NCBI GenBank assembly: GCA_017475925.1
Contig: JAFVER010000223.1
Coordinates: 1-51,007, forward strand
Origin: Anaerovibrio sp.
GTDB taxonomy: Bacteria; Bacillota; Negativicutes; Selenomonadales; Selenomonadaceae
Length of the DNA stretch: 51,007 nt
Direction of reading: 5' to 3'
In this document: positions 37,288 through 45,113 of the stretch, one piece after another
Numbering within the stretch: the stretch's first letter is position 1
Layout: each line of letters opens with the position of its first letter
Notes under the pieces: model-generated
Database searches by the model: none
Told to the model about the DNA's origin: nothing
What the model saw: the letters and a program-made list of their open reading frames with translations, nothing else
Program-made: the position numbers and the translations under genes

Positions 37288-37583
37288 TTTTCGTTGTTAT
37301 TCTGACATTAAGCCAAATTTTGATTGCCTATATAATCTTCAGGAGGGAAATGCGGGAAAATATTCATAAAGAGCAGATTAATGACATGTTGCGGCTTAGG
37401 CTGAAATCCCTAAAGCATGAAGCCGCTCTCATACAGGATGATATAAATGCCACCCGTGTTCTTCGCCATGATTTGAGACACCATTATCGGCTGCTTTACA
37501 CTCTGTTAAAAAACGGTGATACCACTGCGGCGCTGGAACATATAAAGCTTCAGAAGGAAGTCATCCAGGAATTAAAAAGATAG
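37281..37583 (+). CDS. Short membrane protein with a kinase phosphoacceptor helix but no ATPase domain
   Basis: 100 aa. One N-terminal membrane helix (MLIFVVILTLSQILIAYIIF), a charged linker, and the DHp segment VLRHDLRHHYRLLYTLLKNG with a canonical HDxRHH phosphoacceptor box. It then ends at IQELKR, exactly where an AgrC-type ATPase domain would begin. A terminator follows 10 nt later, so the short form is the whole transcript end. The ATG lies inside the end of the 450-aa gene (7-nt overlap). Either it is a dedicated phosphoacceptor subunit for the neighbour, or a truncated second kinase. Confidence 0.75.
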   Translation: MLIFVVILTLSQILIAYIIFRREMRENIHKEQINDMLRLRLKSLKHEAALIQDDINATRVLRHDLRHHYRLLYTLLKNGDTTAALEHIKLQKEVIQELKR

Positions 37584-37592
37584 ATTTATACT

Positions 37593-37636
37593 AGACACAA
37601 AAAAAGTGACCCTGGGATCACTTTTTTGTGTCTTTA
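37593..37636. terminator. Terminator between the kinase genes and cstA
   Basis: AGACACAAAAAAAGTGA (37593-37609) pairs with TCACTTTTTTGTGTCT (37618-37633) almost perfectly. It can serve both converging units. Confidence 0.88.
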
Positions 37637-37655
37637 TTTTTCTGTTACTCTTTCA

Positions 37656-39353
37656 TTATACAGATGCATGATGCAGGCCTTCTTCATCCACTTCCTCTAC
37701 ATTACCAGTGATAAGCTCCTTACCACAATGCTTTACCACCAGCATGGCCAGGGTCATTAGCGCCAATGCCAGAACCAGCTGCAGGCCATCCACCATAAAC
37801 AGGAAATTACCAGCCAACAGCTTATCATATATCCCCACAACACTTAGTACCAATGCACTCATAGTTACCAGGAACATAAACACCATTGGCACATACAGCA
37901 TCCAGCCCTTACGGCCGGTGGTCCGCAGAAATACTGCCAAACCAATTAATACCAAGGCTGACAGAAGCTGATTAGCTGCGCCAAACAATGGCCAGATGTT
38001 CATGTAACCAGCCAGACAGAGCATATAGCTAAGAATAAGGGTTAAAGCAGTAGCAAAATAGGTATTGCCACACATTCTGCCAAACCATCCCTGCTGTTCG
38101 CCTTCATCTACTGCAAACAGCTCCTGCAATGACATCCGACCTATACGGGCCACCGAGTCAATGGTAGTCATAGCCAAGGCCGATACACACATGGTCATAA
38201 AGCACACAGCCACATGCTGAGGCAGACCAAACATCATAAAGAAGCCACCAACTGCTCCGGCAAAGGTCTGGAAAGGCGTCCCCTGTGGAAGAACGCCATC
38301 GGTAGCCGCAGAGCAGACGATTACAAGTGCCACAACCCCCAGCAGCGCCTCTACAAGCATTGAACCATAGCCAACGGTGAGCATATCCTTTTCGTTGTCA
38401 ATGGTCTTGGATGAAGTACCTGAGGAAACCAGACTATGGAAGCCAGAAACAGCTCCACAGGCAATATTGATAAACAGAATTGGAAACAAGCTTTTGCCAT
38501 TTACCTCAAATCCCACAAAGGCCGGCATATTAATTGTTGGATTTGCAACCAATACACCGATTACTCCTCCGGCAACCATCCCCAGCAGCAGGAAGGAGGA
38601 CAAATAATCCCGTGGCTGCATCAAAAGCCACATCGGCATTACTGAAGCGATGAAGCAATAGCCAAATACCACATACCGCCAAACAGTAGCGTCAAAATAA
38701 AGTGGAAATGCTATACCTATGGTCATCATGGCCAAAAATAATACCAAGCCAACCACAAATTTCATTCCTTCCTTGGGTTGGAATTTGCGGATAAAAAAGC
38801 CAAAGCCCATTGCAACGAATATATACAGCATGGATATAGAAGCAGCTGACGCATTGGGGGACGCCAGACTACCATCCTTGGCAAAGCCGTTAAAGGTATT
38901 TGCCACAATATCAGCAAAGGCAGCGATTACCAATAATGTAAACAGCCAGCAAAATAACAGGAACAGTCGACGTCCCGTTCTACCCACATATTGCTCAATA
39001 AGCATTCCCATGGATTTTCCCTGATTTTTTACTGAAGCATACAAAGCAGTGAAATCCTGTACTGCTCCAAAGAACACCCCACCAATCAGCAGCCACAGTA
39101 AGGCTGGCAACCAACCAAACATAGCAGCTATAATAGGGCCGGTAATAGGGCCGGCACCAGTAATCGATGAAAACTGATTGGAAAACACTGTAAACCTAGA
39201 GGCGGGTGAATAATCCCTTCCATCTTCAAACTCATGGGCCGGAGTTTTGGCATTAGGGTCAATCCCCCAGGTTTTTACCAACCATCTGCCATACACCAGA
39301 TATGCACAGGCAAAAAATACCATTGCAAATCCTACCACCATTAAACCATTCAT
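37656..39353 (-). CDS. cstA: CstA family carbon-starvation transporter
   Basis: A 565-aa inner-membrane protein of the CstA/BtsT (pyruvate and peptide uptake) family, with about 15-16 helices. The start at 39353 has GGAG upstream; a longer frame to 39425 is encoded by the dispersed repeat and is discarded. Typical stretches: AYLVYGRWLVKTWGIDPNAK, TPAHEFEDGRDYSP, FSSITGAGPITGPIIAAMFG and FHSLVSSGTSSKTIDNE. It is downstream of a T-box and next to a LytTR two-component system. In E. coli, LytTR systems (BtsSR) control a CstA-family transporter, so the neighbourhood may be functional. Confidence 0.93.
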   Translation of the reverse strand: MNGLMVVGFAMVFFACAYLVYGRWLVKTWGIDPNAKTPAHEFEDGRDYSPASRFTVFSNQFSSITGAGPITGPIIAAMFGWLPALLWLLIGGVFFGAVQDFTALYASVKNQGKSMGMLIEQYVGRTGRRLFLLFCWLFTLLVIAAFADIVANTFNGFAKDGSLASPNASAASISMLYIFVAMGFGFFIRKFQPKEGMKFVVGLVLFLAMMTIGIAFPLYFDATVWRYVVFGYCFIASVMPMWLLMQPRDYLSSFLLLGMVAGGVIGVLVANPTINMPAFVGFEVNGKSLFPILFINIACGAVSGFHSLVSSGTSSKTIDNEKDMLTVGYGSMLVEALLGVVALVIVCSAATDGVLPQGTPFQTFAGAVGGFFMMFGLPQHVAVCFMTMCVSALAMTTIDSVARIGRMSLQELFAVDEGEQQGWFGRMCGNTYFATALTLILSYMLCLAGYMNIWPLFGAANQLLSALVLIGLAVFLRTTGRKGWMLYVPMVFMFLVTMSALVLSVVGIYDKLLAGNFLFMVDGLQLVLALALMTLAMLVVKHCGKELITGNVEEVDEEGLHHASV

Positions 39354-39379
39354 ACTTACTCCTTCTTTCTTTTGGTTTA

Positions 39380-39505
39380 ACCCTACGCTAACGGGTACTA
39401 AGACTCCCTCCTCTCTGGTGGGCAATAAGTACCCGTAAGCTCAGAATTTATTCGACTAACATTCAGTGGAAGTTAAAAGCTCCCACTGAATGAGTCTCAT
39501 TTTAC
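39380..39505 (-). repeat. Full hairpin module inside the cstA leader
   Basis: A full copy read on minus from GTAAAATGAGACTCATTCAG to CGTTAGCGTAGGGT, with both hairpins. It lies between the T-box terminator and the cstA ribosome-binding site, so it is transcribed whenever the T-box reads through. Confidence 0.85.
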
Positions 39506-39512
39506 AGCACAA

Positions 39513-39798
39513 AAGCCCCCGTCTCCATATACATGAAGACGAAGGCTTAACTCCGCGGTACCACTTCAATTATTGCTTTAGGCAATCCCTTTATAACAGA
39601 CCATCATCTGTTCTTTTTGATAACGGTGAAGACACCGGAGAAACTTACTAAGTCTTTAATTAACCAGACGGTTCAGTCCCCTGCTGACAGGTGATAAAAT
39701 ACAGAAGTCCTTTGCCCCACTCACACCTAACTGGAGCTCTCTGAAAAGGCCTGTCTCTGCACTCGCGTCCTGAGTCATTGCATTTGTGCTGTTTTCAT
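39513..39798 (-). promoter_or_regulatory. T-box leader of cstA
   Basis: The T-box core on minus is AAGTGGTACCGCGG (39566-39553), which pairs with uncharged tRNA acceptor ends. It is followed by a 15-bp terminator stem (39548-39534 with 39527-39513) and a T-run. Stem I upstream has GGTGTGAG and an AGAGA-type loop. A specifier triplet could be AUC (Ile), from UAUCACC on the 3' side of the internal loop, but I could not fold it reliably. Uncharged tRNA would let transcription continue into cstA, fitting amino-acid or peptide uptake. Confidence 0.88.
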
Positions 39799-39804
39799 GT
39801 ACAC

Positions 39805-39833
39805 ATGTTATCACCACAAATACATTAGGTCAA
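39805..39833 (-). promoter_or_regulatory. Promoter of the T-box/cstA transcript
   Basis: On minus TTGACC (39833-39828) and TAACAT (39810-39805) are 17 bp apart, just before Stem I of the T-box. The rest of 39834-39962 is AT-rich and shows nothing else. Confidence 0.65.
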
Positions 39834-39962
39834 GCATTTTTGTTAAATTGTAATACTTTTAATTTGTTTAGTTATATATACTGTTTTTACCTTATATATT
39901 TCACGCTAATGTAAACATTTATATTATATAAAAAAGTAACATCTATCAACTAATAAAAGCCT

Positions 39963-40568
39963 TTAGCTCTCCTTCTTTATAGCCCTTCTTATCCGTTCTA
40001 CCGGTAAAAAATAAAGTATCACACAGCAAATAATAAAATCAGGAACTACAGTGATGACGTTGTAAACAGCTGAATAATACACCACTGATACACCTTCCGG
40101 GGCATTTGCACCGAAAAAAACAACACCTGAAATAAAATGAAACAGAAAATTAACAACGTAGGCTACCAGGGTTCCAAAAATTATGTGGTTTTTAAACAAG
40201 GCCACTACCGCCATAGCCATAAAGGGAAACGGATAATCAAACAAAACCTGTATCGGGTGTAAAAAATAAGGGTCCAGCATCATATCGACTATACCACATA
40301 CAAAGCCGGCCCTAAGGGTAATGCGGCCTCCATAGCAAACCGCCAAAAAAATAAGGGGAACCATCATGCCTAAATTCAATTCTCCCCCCTGAGGCATCCT
40401 GAAAAAATGTATTTGACTAAGGACAATCACCATACTTGTCAGCAAAGCTGTGCGGGACAACATTCCTGTTGTAATCTGCAGTTTTCTAACGTACAGGACT
40501 GCCCCCAATAAAATCAAAATTCCCAATAATGTGGCAATATATGGTAAATATGACATATTTTCGCTCAT
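39963..40568 (-). CDS. thiT: Thiamine transporter substrate-binding subunit ThiT
   Basis: A 201-aa membrane S component of an ECF transporter, six helices. Family signatures: the PQGGELNLGMMVPL loop that binds thiamine, GFVCGIVDMMLDPYFLHPIQ and VLFDYPFPFMAMAVVALF, and HFISGVVFF. The ECF energising module (EcfA/A'/T) is not in the window and is presumably shared. A GGAG about 12 nt before the ATG is a loose spacing. It is 21 nt after the mgtC gene; no TPP riboswitch was seen before this pair. Confidence 0.85.
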   Translation of the reverse strand: MSENMSYLPYIATLLGILILLGAVLYVRKLQITTGMLSRTALLTSMVIVLSQIHFFRMPQGGELNLGMMVPLIFLAVCYGGRITLRAGFVCGIVDMMLDPYFLHPIQVLFDYPFPFMAMAVVALFKNHIIFGTLVAYVVNFLFHFISGVVFFGANAPEGVSVVYYSAVYNVITVVPDFIICCVILYFLPVERIRRAIKKES

Positions 40569-40589
40569 TTAATTACATCACTCCAAAAT

Positions 40590-41267
40590 TTAATCAAACT
40601 CGACGTCCAAAACCGCATCAATAGAATGTAAATCAGCAATCAATATAGACTCATTGACATTTTGGGTATTTATCATTTCCAAAAGCAGTATTGCCTGTTC
40701 TTTATGTGCCGATTTATCTGTTTCCTTCAGCTTAACCTTTTTTATTTTTACCTTATGATGCTTCATTTTCTCAAAAATTATTGGCAGGGTATCCTGCTCA
40801 TCATTTATCAAAAGCTGAGCTGAAATGTGTTTATCAATGGCTAAAAACGAATCCATTTTGGCAAAAACCGCCAGTACAATAAACACAAATACCGTAGTGG
40901 CTATTGCTTCACTATAGTTTCCCGCTCCAACTGCCAGTCCTACCCCTGCAACCACCCATAAGCAGGCAGCTGTAGTCAGTCCTGTGACATTAAGGCCCTC
41001 CTTCATAATTGCACCAGCACCAAGAAAACCGATACCGCTGACCACCTGAGCTGCCAGTCTCGCTGGGTCCGCATTGGTCTTTCCCTCCACGTCACCATAA
41101 ATATCCTGAGATAAAATCATTATGAGGCAAGAGCCCAGACATACCAGCACATTGGTCCTAAGCCCGGCGGATTTACTTTTTGATTCCCGCTCATAGCCTA
41201 TGATACCACCCAAAATACACGACATGGCTAAGCGACCAATCAGGGCAAAATTAACATCGAAGTCCAT
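40590..41267 (-). CDS. MgtC/SapB family membrane protein
   Basis: 225 aa. Four to five N-terminal helices with the family core GGIIGYERESKSKSAGLRTN and LVCLGSCLIM, then GIGFLGAGAIMKEG and VTGLTTAACLWV. The soluble C-terminal domain (about 145-225) is ACT-like. MgtC proteins affect F1F0 ATPase and low-Mg survival in pathogens; in most Firmicutes the role is unknown. It is first in a pair with thiT. Its promoter region overlaps a divergent plus-strand promoter at 41298. Confidence 0.88.
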   Translation of the reverse strand: MDFDVNFALIGRLAMSCILGGIIGYERESKSKSAGLRTNVLVCLGSCLIMILSQDIYGDVEGKTNADPARLAAQVVSGIGFLGAGAIMKEGLNVTGLTTAACLWVVAGVGLAVGAGNYSEAIATTVFVFIVLAVFAKMDSFLAIDKHISAQLLINDEQDTLPIIFEKMKHHKVKIKKVKLKETDKSAHKEQAILLLEMINTQNVNESILIADLHSIDAVLDVEFD

Positions 41268-41297
41268 AACCGCACCACCAAAATATAAAAATTATTC

Positions 41298-41326
41298 TTG
41301 ACAAACATTATAACATAGTATATCCT
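41298..41326 (+). promoter_or_regulatory. Consensus promoter of the 41-aa peptide gene
   Basis: TTGACA (41298-41303) and TATCCT (41321-41326) with a 17-bp spacer lie 45 bp before the small ORF. Confidence 0.75.
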
Positions 41327-41370
41327 ATCTGACGTGAAAATTAAATATTGTTTCGAAAGGAGGATGGACA

Positions 41371-41496
41371 TTGACTGACCTCAATATGTTATTCTCAATG
41401 GTAGGAGTCTTTGCTGTCGCAGCCGCTATTCCATGTGTTCTTGCACCAAAAGCAGCTTTAGGCGAAGTAAAGGGCCTGGTGAAGTCGTTTCTCTAA
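41371..41496 (+). CDS. Small hydrophobic peptide of unknown function (41 aa)
   Basis: A TTG start with an excellent AAAGGAGG 7-8 nt upstream opens TDLNMLFSMVGVFAVAAAIP, then CVLAPKAALGEVKGLVKSFL and stop. It has one membrane helix with a short cationic tail, no cleavable signal and no known family. A consensus promoter (41298) and a terminator (41523) bracket it, so it is an independent transcript. Possible roles are a small membrane regulator or a toxin-like peptide; nothing in the sequence decides. Confidence 0.7.
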   Translation: MTDLNMLFSMVGVFAVAAAIPCVLAPKAALGEVKGLVKSFL

Positions 41497-41522
41497 TGGA
41501 GAAATGCTTCACTAAAATGTAT

Positions 41523-41552
41523 GCAGCTGATAATATATCAGGTGCTTTTTTT
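41523..41552 (+). terminator. Terminator of the 41-aa peptide gene
   Basis: GCAGCTGATA pairs with TATCAGGTGC around a 3-nt loop (two mismatched pairs), followed by T7. A further hairpin, GTGAAG...CTTCAC at about 41480-41514, overlaps the end of the ORF. Confidence 0.8.
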
Positions 41553-41563
41553 AGTTTGTAAAT

Positions 41564-41749
41564 AAATACGACTGTCACCATCAGCAACAGCCATATTTAT
41601 GCATATGAAATCAAGCAGATAGTTCTTGCCTTCCCCTCTGGGGAAGGTGCCGAGCTTGCGACGCGAAGCTAGTCCCTTTAGGGGCGAGGCGGATGAGGTG
41701 TTTCACTAGTAAAATAATACGGCTGTCACCATTAGCAACAGTCGTATTT
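41564..41749. repeat. Nested repeats: duplicated hairpin around a GC-rich dispersed repeat
   Basis: Two near-identical hairpins (AATACGACTGTCACC... at 41566 and AATACGGCTGTCACC... at 41716, each ending in CAACAGnCnTATTT) flank a GC-rich block with GCCTTCCCCTCTGGGGAAGG (41630-41649) and GCGAGGCGGATGAGGTG. The block is of a type often scattered in Firmicute genomes. The second hairpin also serves as the terminator of the acyltransferase gene on minus. Confidence 0.7.
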
Positions 41750-41754
41750 AAATA

Positions 41755-42909
41755 TTATGAAACCTTAGCCTTTTTGCTATCGGCAAAGCATGGCAAAAAC
41801 AGCAGCAGCTTGCTTATACAATAGGTCAAAAACAAGCCGATTGCACACGCCATAAGCCATTTGGCTGCTGCCGGCAAATCGATGGGCAAAAGGAAATAGG
41901 CCACCGGAAATACCACCTGCATGTGGCAGTAATACATGGTATAGGAATTAGCCGCCAGTTCTCCCCAAAACTTATTCGTCCCATCAAGGAACTGAGCAAA
42001 AAAGGCCAACAGAGCAAAAAAAGCCGATATAAGCAGCATTGCCTGAAAGAAAGCCTTTATAAACAAAAATTGAGTAGGATTTGCTGCTACAAAGCCACCA
42101 TAAATTGCCCACACCGGATATGTAAGAGTCGCCAGTAAAAACAGCGGCAACCACTTTCCTACAGATGGCTTATATCCATTTTCACTGAACCATTGATTTC
42201 TCCAGGCATAAGCCCCCAAAAATATAAACAGCACATACAATAATATACGGCATGGCTGCAAAACCACAAAATAGCTTAAATGAATCCACAGGTCATCATT
42301 GCCGGTAATTGTGTCCATGGCCACAATGTTACAAAAAATCATTAAAAACATACCCCAGGCCAGAGAATTTCCCGGAACCGATGGCTTCACCTGCTCCAAC
42401 AGCCCTTTATCAAGCTTACTGTATAAAAACATTCCCAGATAAAGAAGGGTCAATATTCCCAAATACCAATACTGTACGTGGGAAAACAATACGCCGGAGC
42501 CACCGGTTTCCGGGTTGAAAAAAAACAAGGTGTTACAGAATGTAGCAAAATCCATGGGTACATTACGGCTGTATAAGGTCAAATAAGTGGTTGGTGCGGC
42601 AAAAAGAGCTGCCCCCACAATCCATGGCAAGGTAATCCGCTTGAGTCTCCCCTTCCACCATTTACTGCCACCATGCTTTTTTAGGGACATCATACCAAAA
42701 TATCCTGCCACAAAAAACATTATCGGCATAATGAAAACATCAGCCCATAAAATAAATTGAGTAAAAAACAAATCAGAATGTGCCTTGTCTACCACATACC
42801 ACCAAGCAGGTGCATAGGCCATATAGCACATTGCCAAATGAAAAATTATCATCAGATTAATAATAAACATTTTTAAATTGTCCAGAAAAAATAGTCGTTT
42901 CCCCTTCAT
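41755..42909 (-). CDS. Acyltransferase 3 family membrane protein
   Basis: 384 aa from the ATG at 42909 (a TTG 9 nt earlier is closer to GAAGGGTG and is possible). About ten helices. The start FFLDNLKMFIINLMIIFHLA with the conserved His in the first helix and WWKGRLKRITLPWIVGA (the Arg-x10-Pro region) are typical of Acyl_transf_3 proteins that O-acylate cell-surface sugars. It is 28 nt downstream of the tetR gene and thus under its control. The target is unknown. Confidence 0.85.
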   Translation of the reverse strand: MKGKRLFFLDNLKMFIINLMIIFHLAMCYMAYAPAWWYVVDKAHSDLFFTQFILWADVFIMPIMFFVAGYFGMMSLKKHGGSKWWKGRLKRITLPWIVGAALFAAPTTYLTLYSRNVPMDFATFCNTLFFFNPETGGSGVLFSHVQYWYLGILTLLYLGMFLYSKLDKGLLEQVKPSVPGNSLAWGMFLMIFCNIVAMDTITGNDDLWIHLSYFVVLQPCRILLYVLFIFLGAYAWRNQWFSENGYKPSVGKWLPLFLLATLTYPVWAIYGGFVAANPTQFLFIKAFFQAMLLISAFFALLAFFAQFLDGTNKFWGELAANSYTMYYCHMQVVFPVAYFLLPIDLPAAAKWLMACAIGLFLTYCISKLLLFLPCFADSKKAKVS

Positions 42910-42937
42910 CGTAAACAAACATCACCCTTCATAATAG

Positions 42938-43519
42938 CTATTTATGTATTGACACAGCATCCCAGCTGGCATTGAAAATAATCTGATAAACCAAATCATC
43001 AGCCTGGTTCCCCCAAAACAGCTTTCCCTTTTCTATATTGGCTGCTAAAAGGGAAAAATAACTCAGAACAACAATTGGATGAAGCTCCTTTTTTATTATT
43101 CCAGCCTGTTGTCCCCTTTCCACAAAGGCATACAATGGTTTAAACAGGTCAGTTACATTTTCCAATGAAGTCGTCTTACTTATCATGGAGGACATAAACT
43201 GCTCATAGACCTGAAATTCCGCCGGATACAGACGAAAATACTCCACCATGCACCAATAAATATTTTCAAAGCTTTTTTTTATATCCTCTTCGTCCTTAAA
43301 CTTTTCCATTATAAAATCGCAATTCTTTTTTACAACATACCTGTAAAGCTCCCTTAGCAGCTCCTCCTTACTACTGAAATAAACGTAAATTGTCGCCTGC
43401 GGTATGCCGGATTCCTTTGCAATCATTGACATGGAAACACCATTTATGCCTTGAGCAGCCATTAGCTTAACTGTGGACTCCAGTATTCTGTTCTTTTTTT
43501 GGTCATTTCTTTTTCTCAT
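42938..43519 (-). CDS. TetR/AcrR family regulator
   Basis: 193 aa. An N-terminal helix-turn-helix (KKNRILESTVKLMAAQGING, then VSMSMIAKESGIPQATIYVY and FSSKEELL), then a ligand domain of TetR_C type. The ATG at 43519 has no ribosome-binding site and lies only 7 nt from the -10 box, so the mRNA is predicted to be leaderless. A 14-bp palindrome fills the promoter spacer and is the likely self-operator. It controls itself and the acyltransferase that follows. Confidence 0.9.
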   Translation of the reverse strand: MRKRNDQKKNRILESTVKLMAAQGINGVSMSMIAKESGIPQATIYVYFSSKEELLRELYRYVVKKNCDFIMEKFKDEEDIKKSFENIYWCMVEYFRLYPAEFQVYEQFMSSMISKTTSLENVTDLFKPLYAFVERGQQAGIIKKELHPIVVLSYFSLLAANIEKGKLFWGNQADDLVYQIIFNASWDAVSIHK

Positions 43520-43526
43520 GTGTCAT

Positions 43527-43555
43527 ATAATAACCGATTAATCGGTCGGTGTCAA
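43527..43555 (-). promoter_or_regulatory. tetR promoter with operator inside the spacer
   Basis: On minus TTGACA (43555-43550), a 17-bp spacer and TATTAT (43532-43527). The spacer contains the perfect palindrome ACCGATTAATCGGT (43533-43546), extended by a second GACCG. The site could repress in the simplest way, by blocking polymerase. Confidence 0.88.
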
Positions 43556-43670
43556 CATAAAATATTAATGAAATTTATCAGACAAAAATATAAAATAAAA
43601 AGGATTATGCCTATGTCATATAGAATTATACAGTTAGTTATTGTATCGGTTGAAAGGATGGTATGTGGCA

Positions 43671-44957
43671 ATGAGTGAAACTAAAAAAGTAAGCTTTATG
43701 TATGGCAATGGAACCCTTGAACTGGATGTCCCACAGGAAAGCGTTGTTTTATCCTCCCGGTTGGATGAACTGAAAAGCACCAAAAGTGGCCGGGATATAG
43801 TCCATGAAGCCATGATGAACCCCATCGACAGCCCTCGACTTTCTGAGCTGGCAAAGGGTAAGCCGGACTGCACCATAATCATATCGGATCATACCCGCCC
43901 GGTACCAAGTCAGGATATTCTACCGGAAATGCTGGCAGAGCTTCGCTTGGGCAATCCGGACATTAAAATCACCCTGTTGGTTGCTACTGGCTTTCATCGG
44001 CCTACAAGTGTTCAGGAGCTGCAGGCAAAGCTGGGGGATGAATTGTATGATGAATTCAAGGATTGTATCGTAGTACATGACGCCCACAACCCTGAATGTA
44101 ATACCAAGGTTGGTGTCTTACCATCAGGACCGGACTGTATTATTGACAAGGTAGCTGCCAATGCCTCCCTGCTGGTGGCCGAGGGATTTATTGAGGCTCA
44201 TTTCTTTGCCGGATTCTCTGGTGGAAGAAAAAGCGTTTTACCAGGTATTTGCGATGCAGTAACAGTAATGGGTAACCACTGTGGTGAGTTTATTGCCTCG
44301 CCATATGCCAGAACAGGCATTTTAGACGGAAATCCTATGCACAAGGACATGGTGGCTGCCGGAAAAATGGCAAAGCTGGCCTTTATCTGCAATGTGGTTA
44401 TTGACGAGGATAAAAAGACGGTAGCTGCCTTTGCCGGAAATTTTGAAACTGCCCACTTCACCGGCACTGAATTTTTGGCAAAGTACTGTGCTGTTAAACC
44501 AGCACCGGCTGATATTGTCATCACCACCAACGGCGGCTATCCGCTGGACCAGAACGCCTACCAGTGCCCAAAGGGTATGACCGCAGCTGAAGCCTCCATT
44601 AATGAGGGTGGTGTTATAATCATGCTGGCTACCTGCTCAGATGGTCACGGCGGTCAATCCTACTACGAATCAATCCGGGATGCAAAAACAGCTGATGAAT
44701 TTTTCCAGAAATGCGTAAACACCCCTCAGACTGAAACCCTGCCTGACCAGTGGTGCGCGCAAATATGGTGCCGTATTCTTCGTAAGCATACCGTACTTTT
44801 TGTGGCGGAGCCAGAGCAAAAACAGCTTATTGAGGATTTAAAGGCTCATTATTTCCCTACCCTGGAAGAAGCCTACGCCGAAGCCCGACGCATAAAGGGT
44901 GAAAATGCCACTGTCACCTGTATTCCAAACGGTATTTCCGTTATTGTACGGGAATAA
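43671..44957 (+). CDS. larA: LarA family nickel-dependent racemase (lactate racemase-like)
   Basis: 428 aa from the ATG at 43671 (AAGGATGG upstream). Family motifs of nickel-pincer enzymes: SDHTRPVPSQDILPEM, ATGFHRPTS (first catalytic His), VHDAHNPECN, the SGGRKSVLPGI loop whose Lys carries the pincer cofactor, and MGNHCGEF (metal-binding His). The family includes racemases for other 2-hydroxy acids, so lactate is only the likeliest substrate. The cofactor genes larB, larC and larE are not in the window. It is a single gene with its own terminator. Confidence 0.88.
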   Translation: MSETKKVSFMYGNGTLELDVPQESVVLSSRLDELKSTKSGRDIVHEAMMNPIDSPRLSELAKGKPDCTIIISDHTRPVPSQDILPEMLAELRLGNPDIKITLLVATGFHRPTSVQELQAKLGDELYDEFKDCIVVHDAHNPECNTKVGVLPSGPDCIIDKVAANASLLVAEGFIEAHFFAGFSGGRKSVLPGICDAVTVMGNHCGEFIASPYARTGILDGNPMHKDMVAAGKMAKLAFICNVVIDEDKKTVAAFAGNFETAHFTGTEFLAKYCAVKPAPADIVITTNGGYPLDQNAYQCPKGMTAAEASINEGGVIIMLATCSDGHGGQSYYESIRDAKTADEFFQKCVNTPQTETLPDQWCAQIWCRILRKHTVLFVAEPEQKQLIEDLKAHYFPTLEEAYAEARRIKGENATVTCIPNGISVIVRE

Positions 44958-44983
44958 TCGTTGATTTTAGAACCTGCTATAAG

Positions 44984-45020
44984 AAAATACTGGAATCATT
45001 CACCTGATTCCAGCATTTTT
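44984..45020 (+). terminator. Terminator after larA
   Basis: CTGGAATCA and TGATTCCAG around the loop TTCACC, with A and T runs. The core is identical to the terminator after glnB (47048-47087). Confidence 0.9.
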
Positions 45021-45079
45021 CATATACAGGCACTTATCTATATTATTTTTTGTATTTTTGTATACATTACTATACCCTA

Positions 45080-45107
45080 TTGACATAGTTCAAAAAAAGA
45101 GTATACT
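45080..45107 (+). promoter_or_regulatory. Promoter of amtB-glnB
   Basis: TTGACA (45080-45085) and TATACT (45102-45107), 16 bp apart. This predicts a leader of about 230 nt before the amtB ATG. Confidence 0.78.
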
Positions 45108-45113
45108 GTGAAA

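Noticed and set aside
39354..39425. N-terminal extension of CstA starting at 39425
   Set aside because: The additional codons come from the dispersed repeat and there is no ribosome-binding site before them, while GGAG lies before the ATG at 39353.
39834..39962. LytTR-like repeats (ACAATTTAA) upstream of the cstA promoter
   Set aside because: The two similar words are 16 bp apart rather than 20-21, and the region is so AT-rich that such matches are expected.
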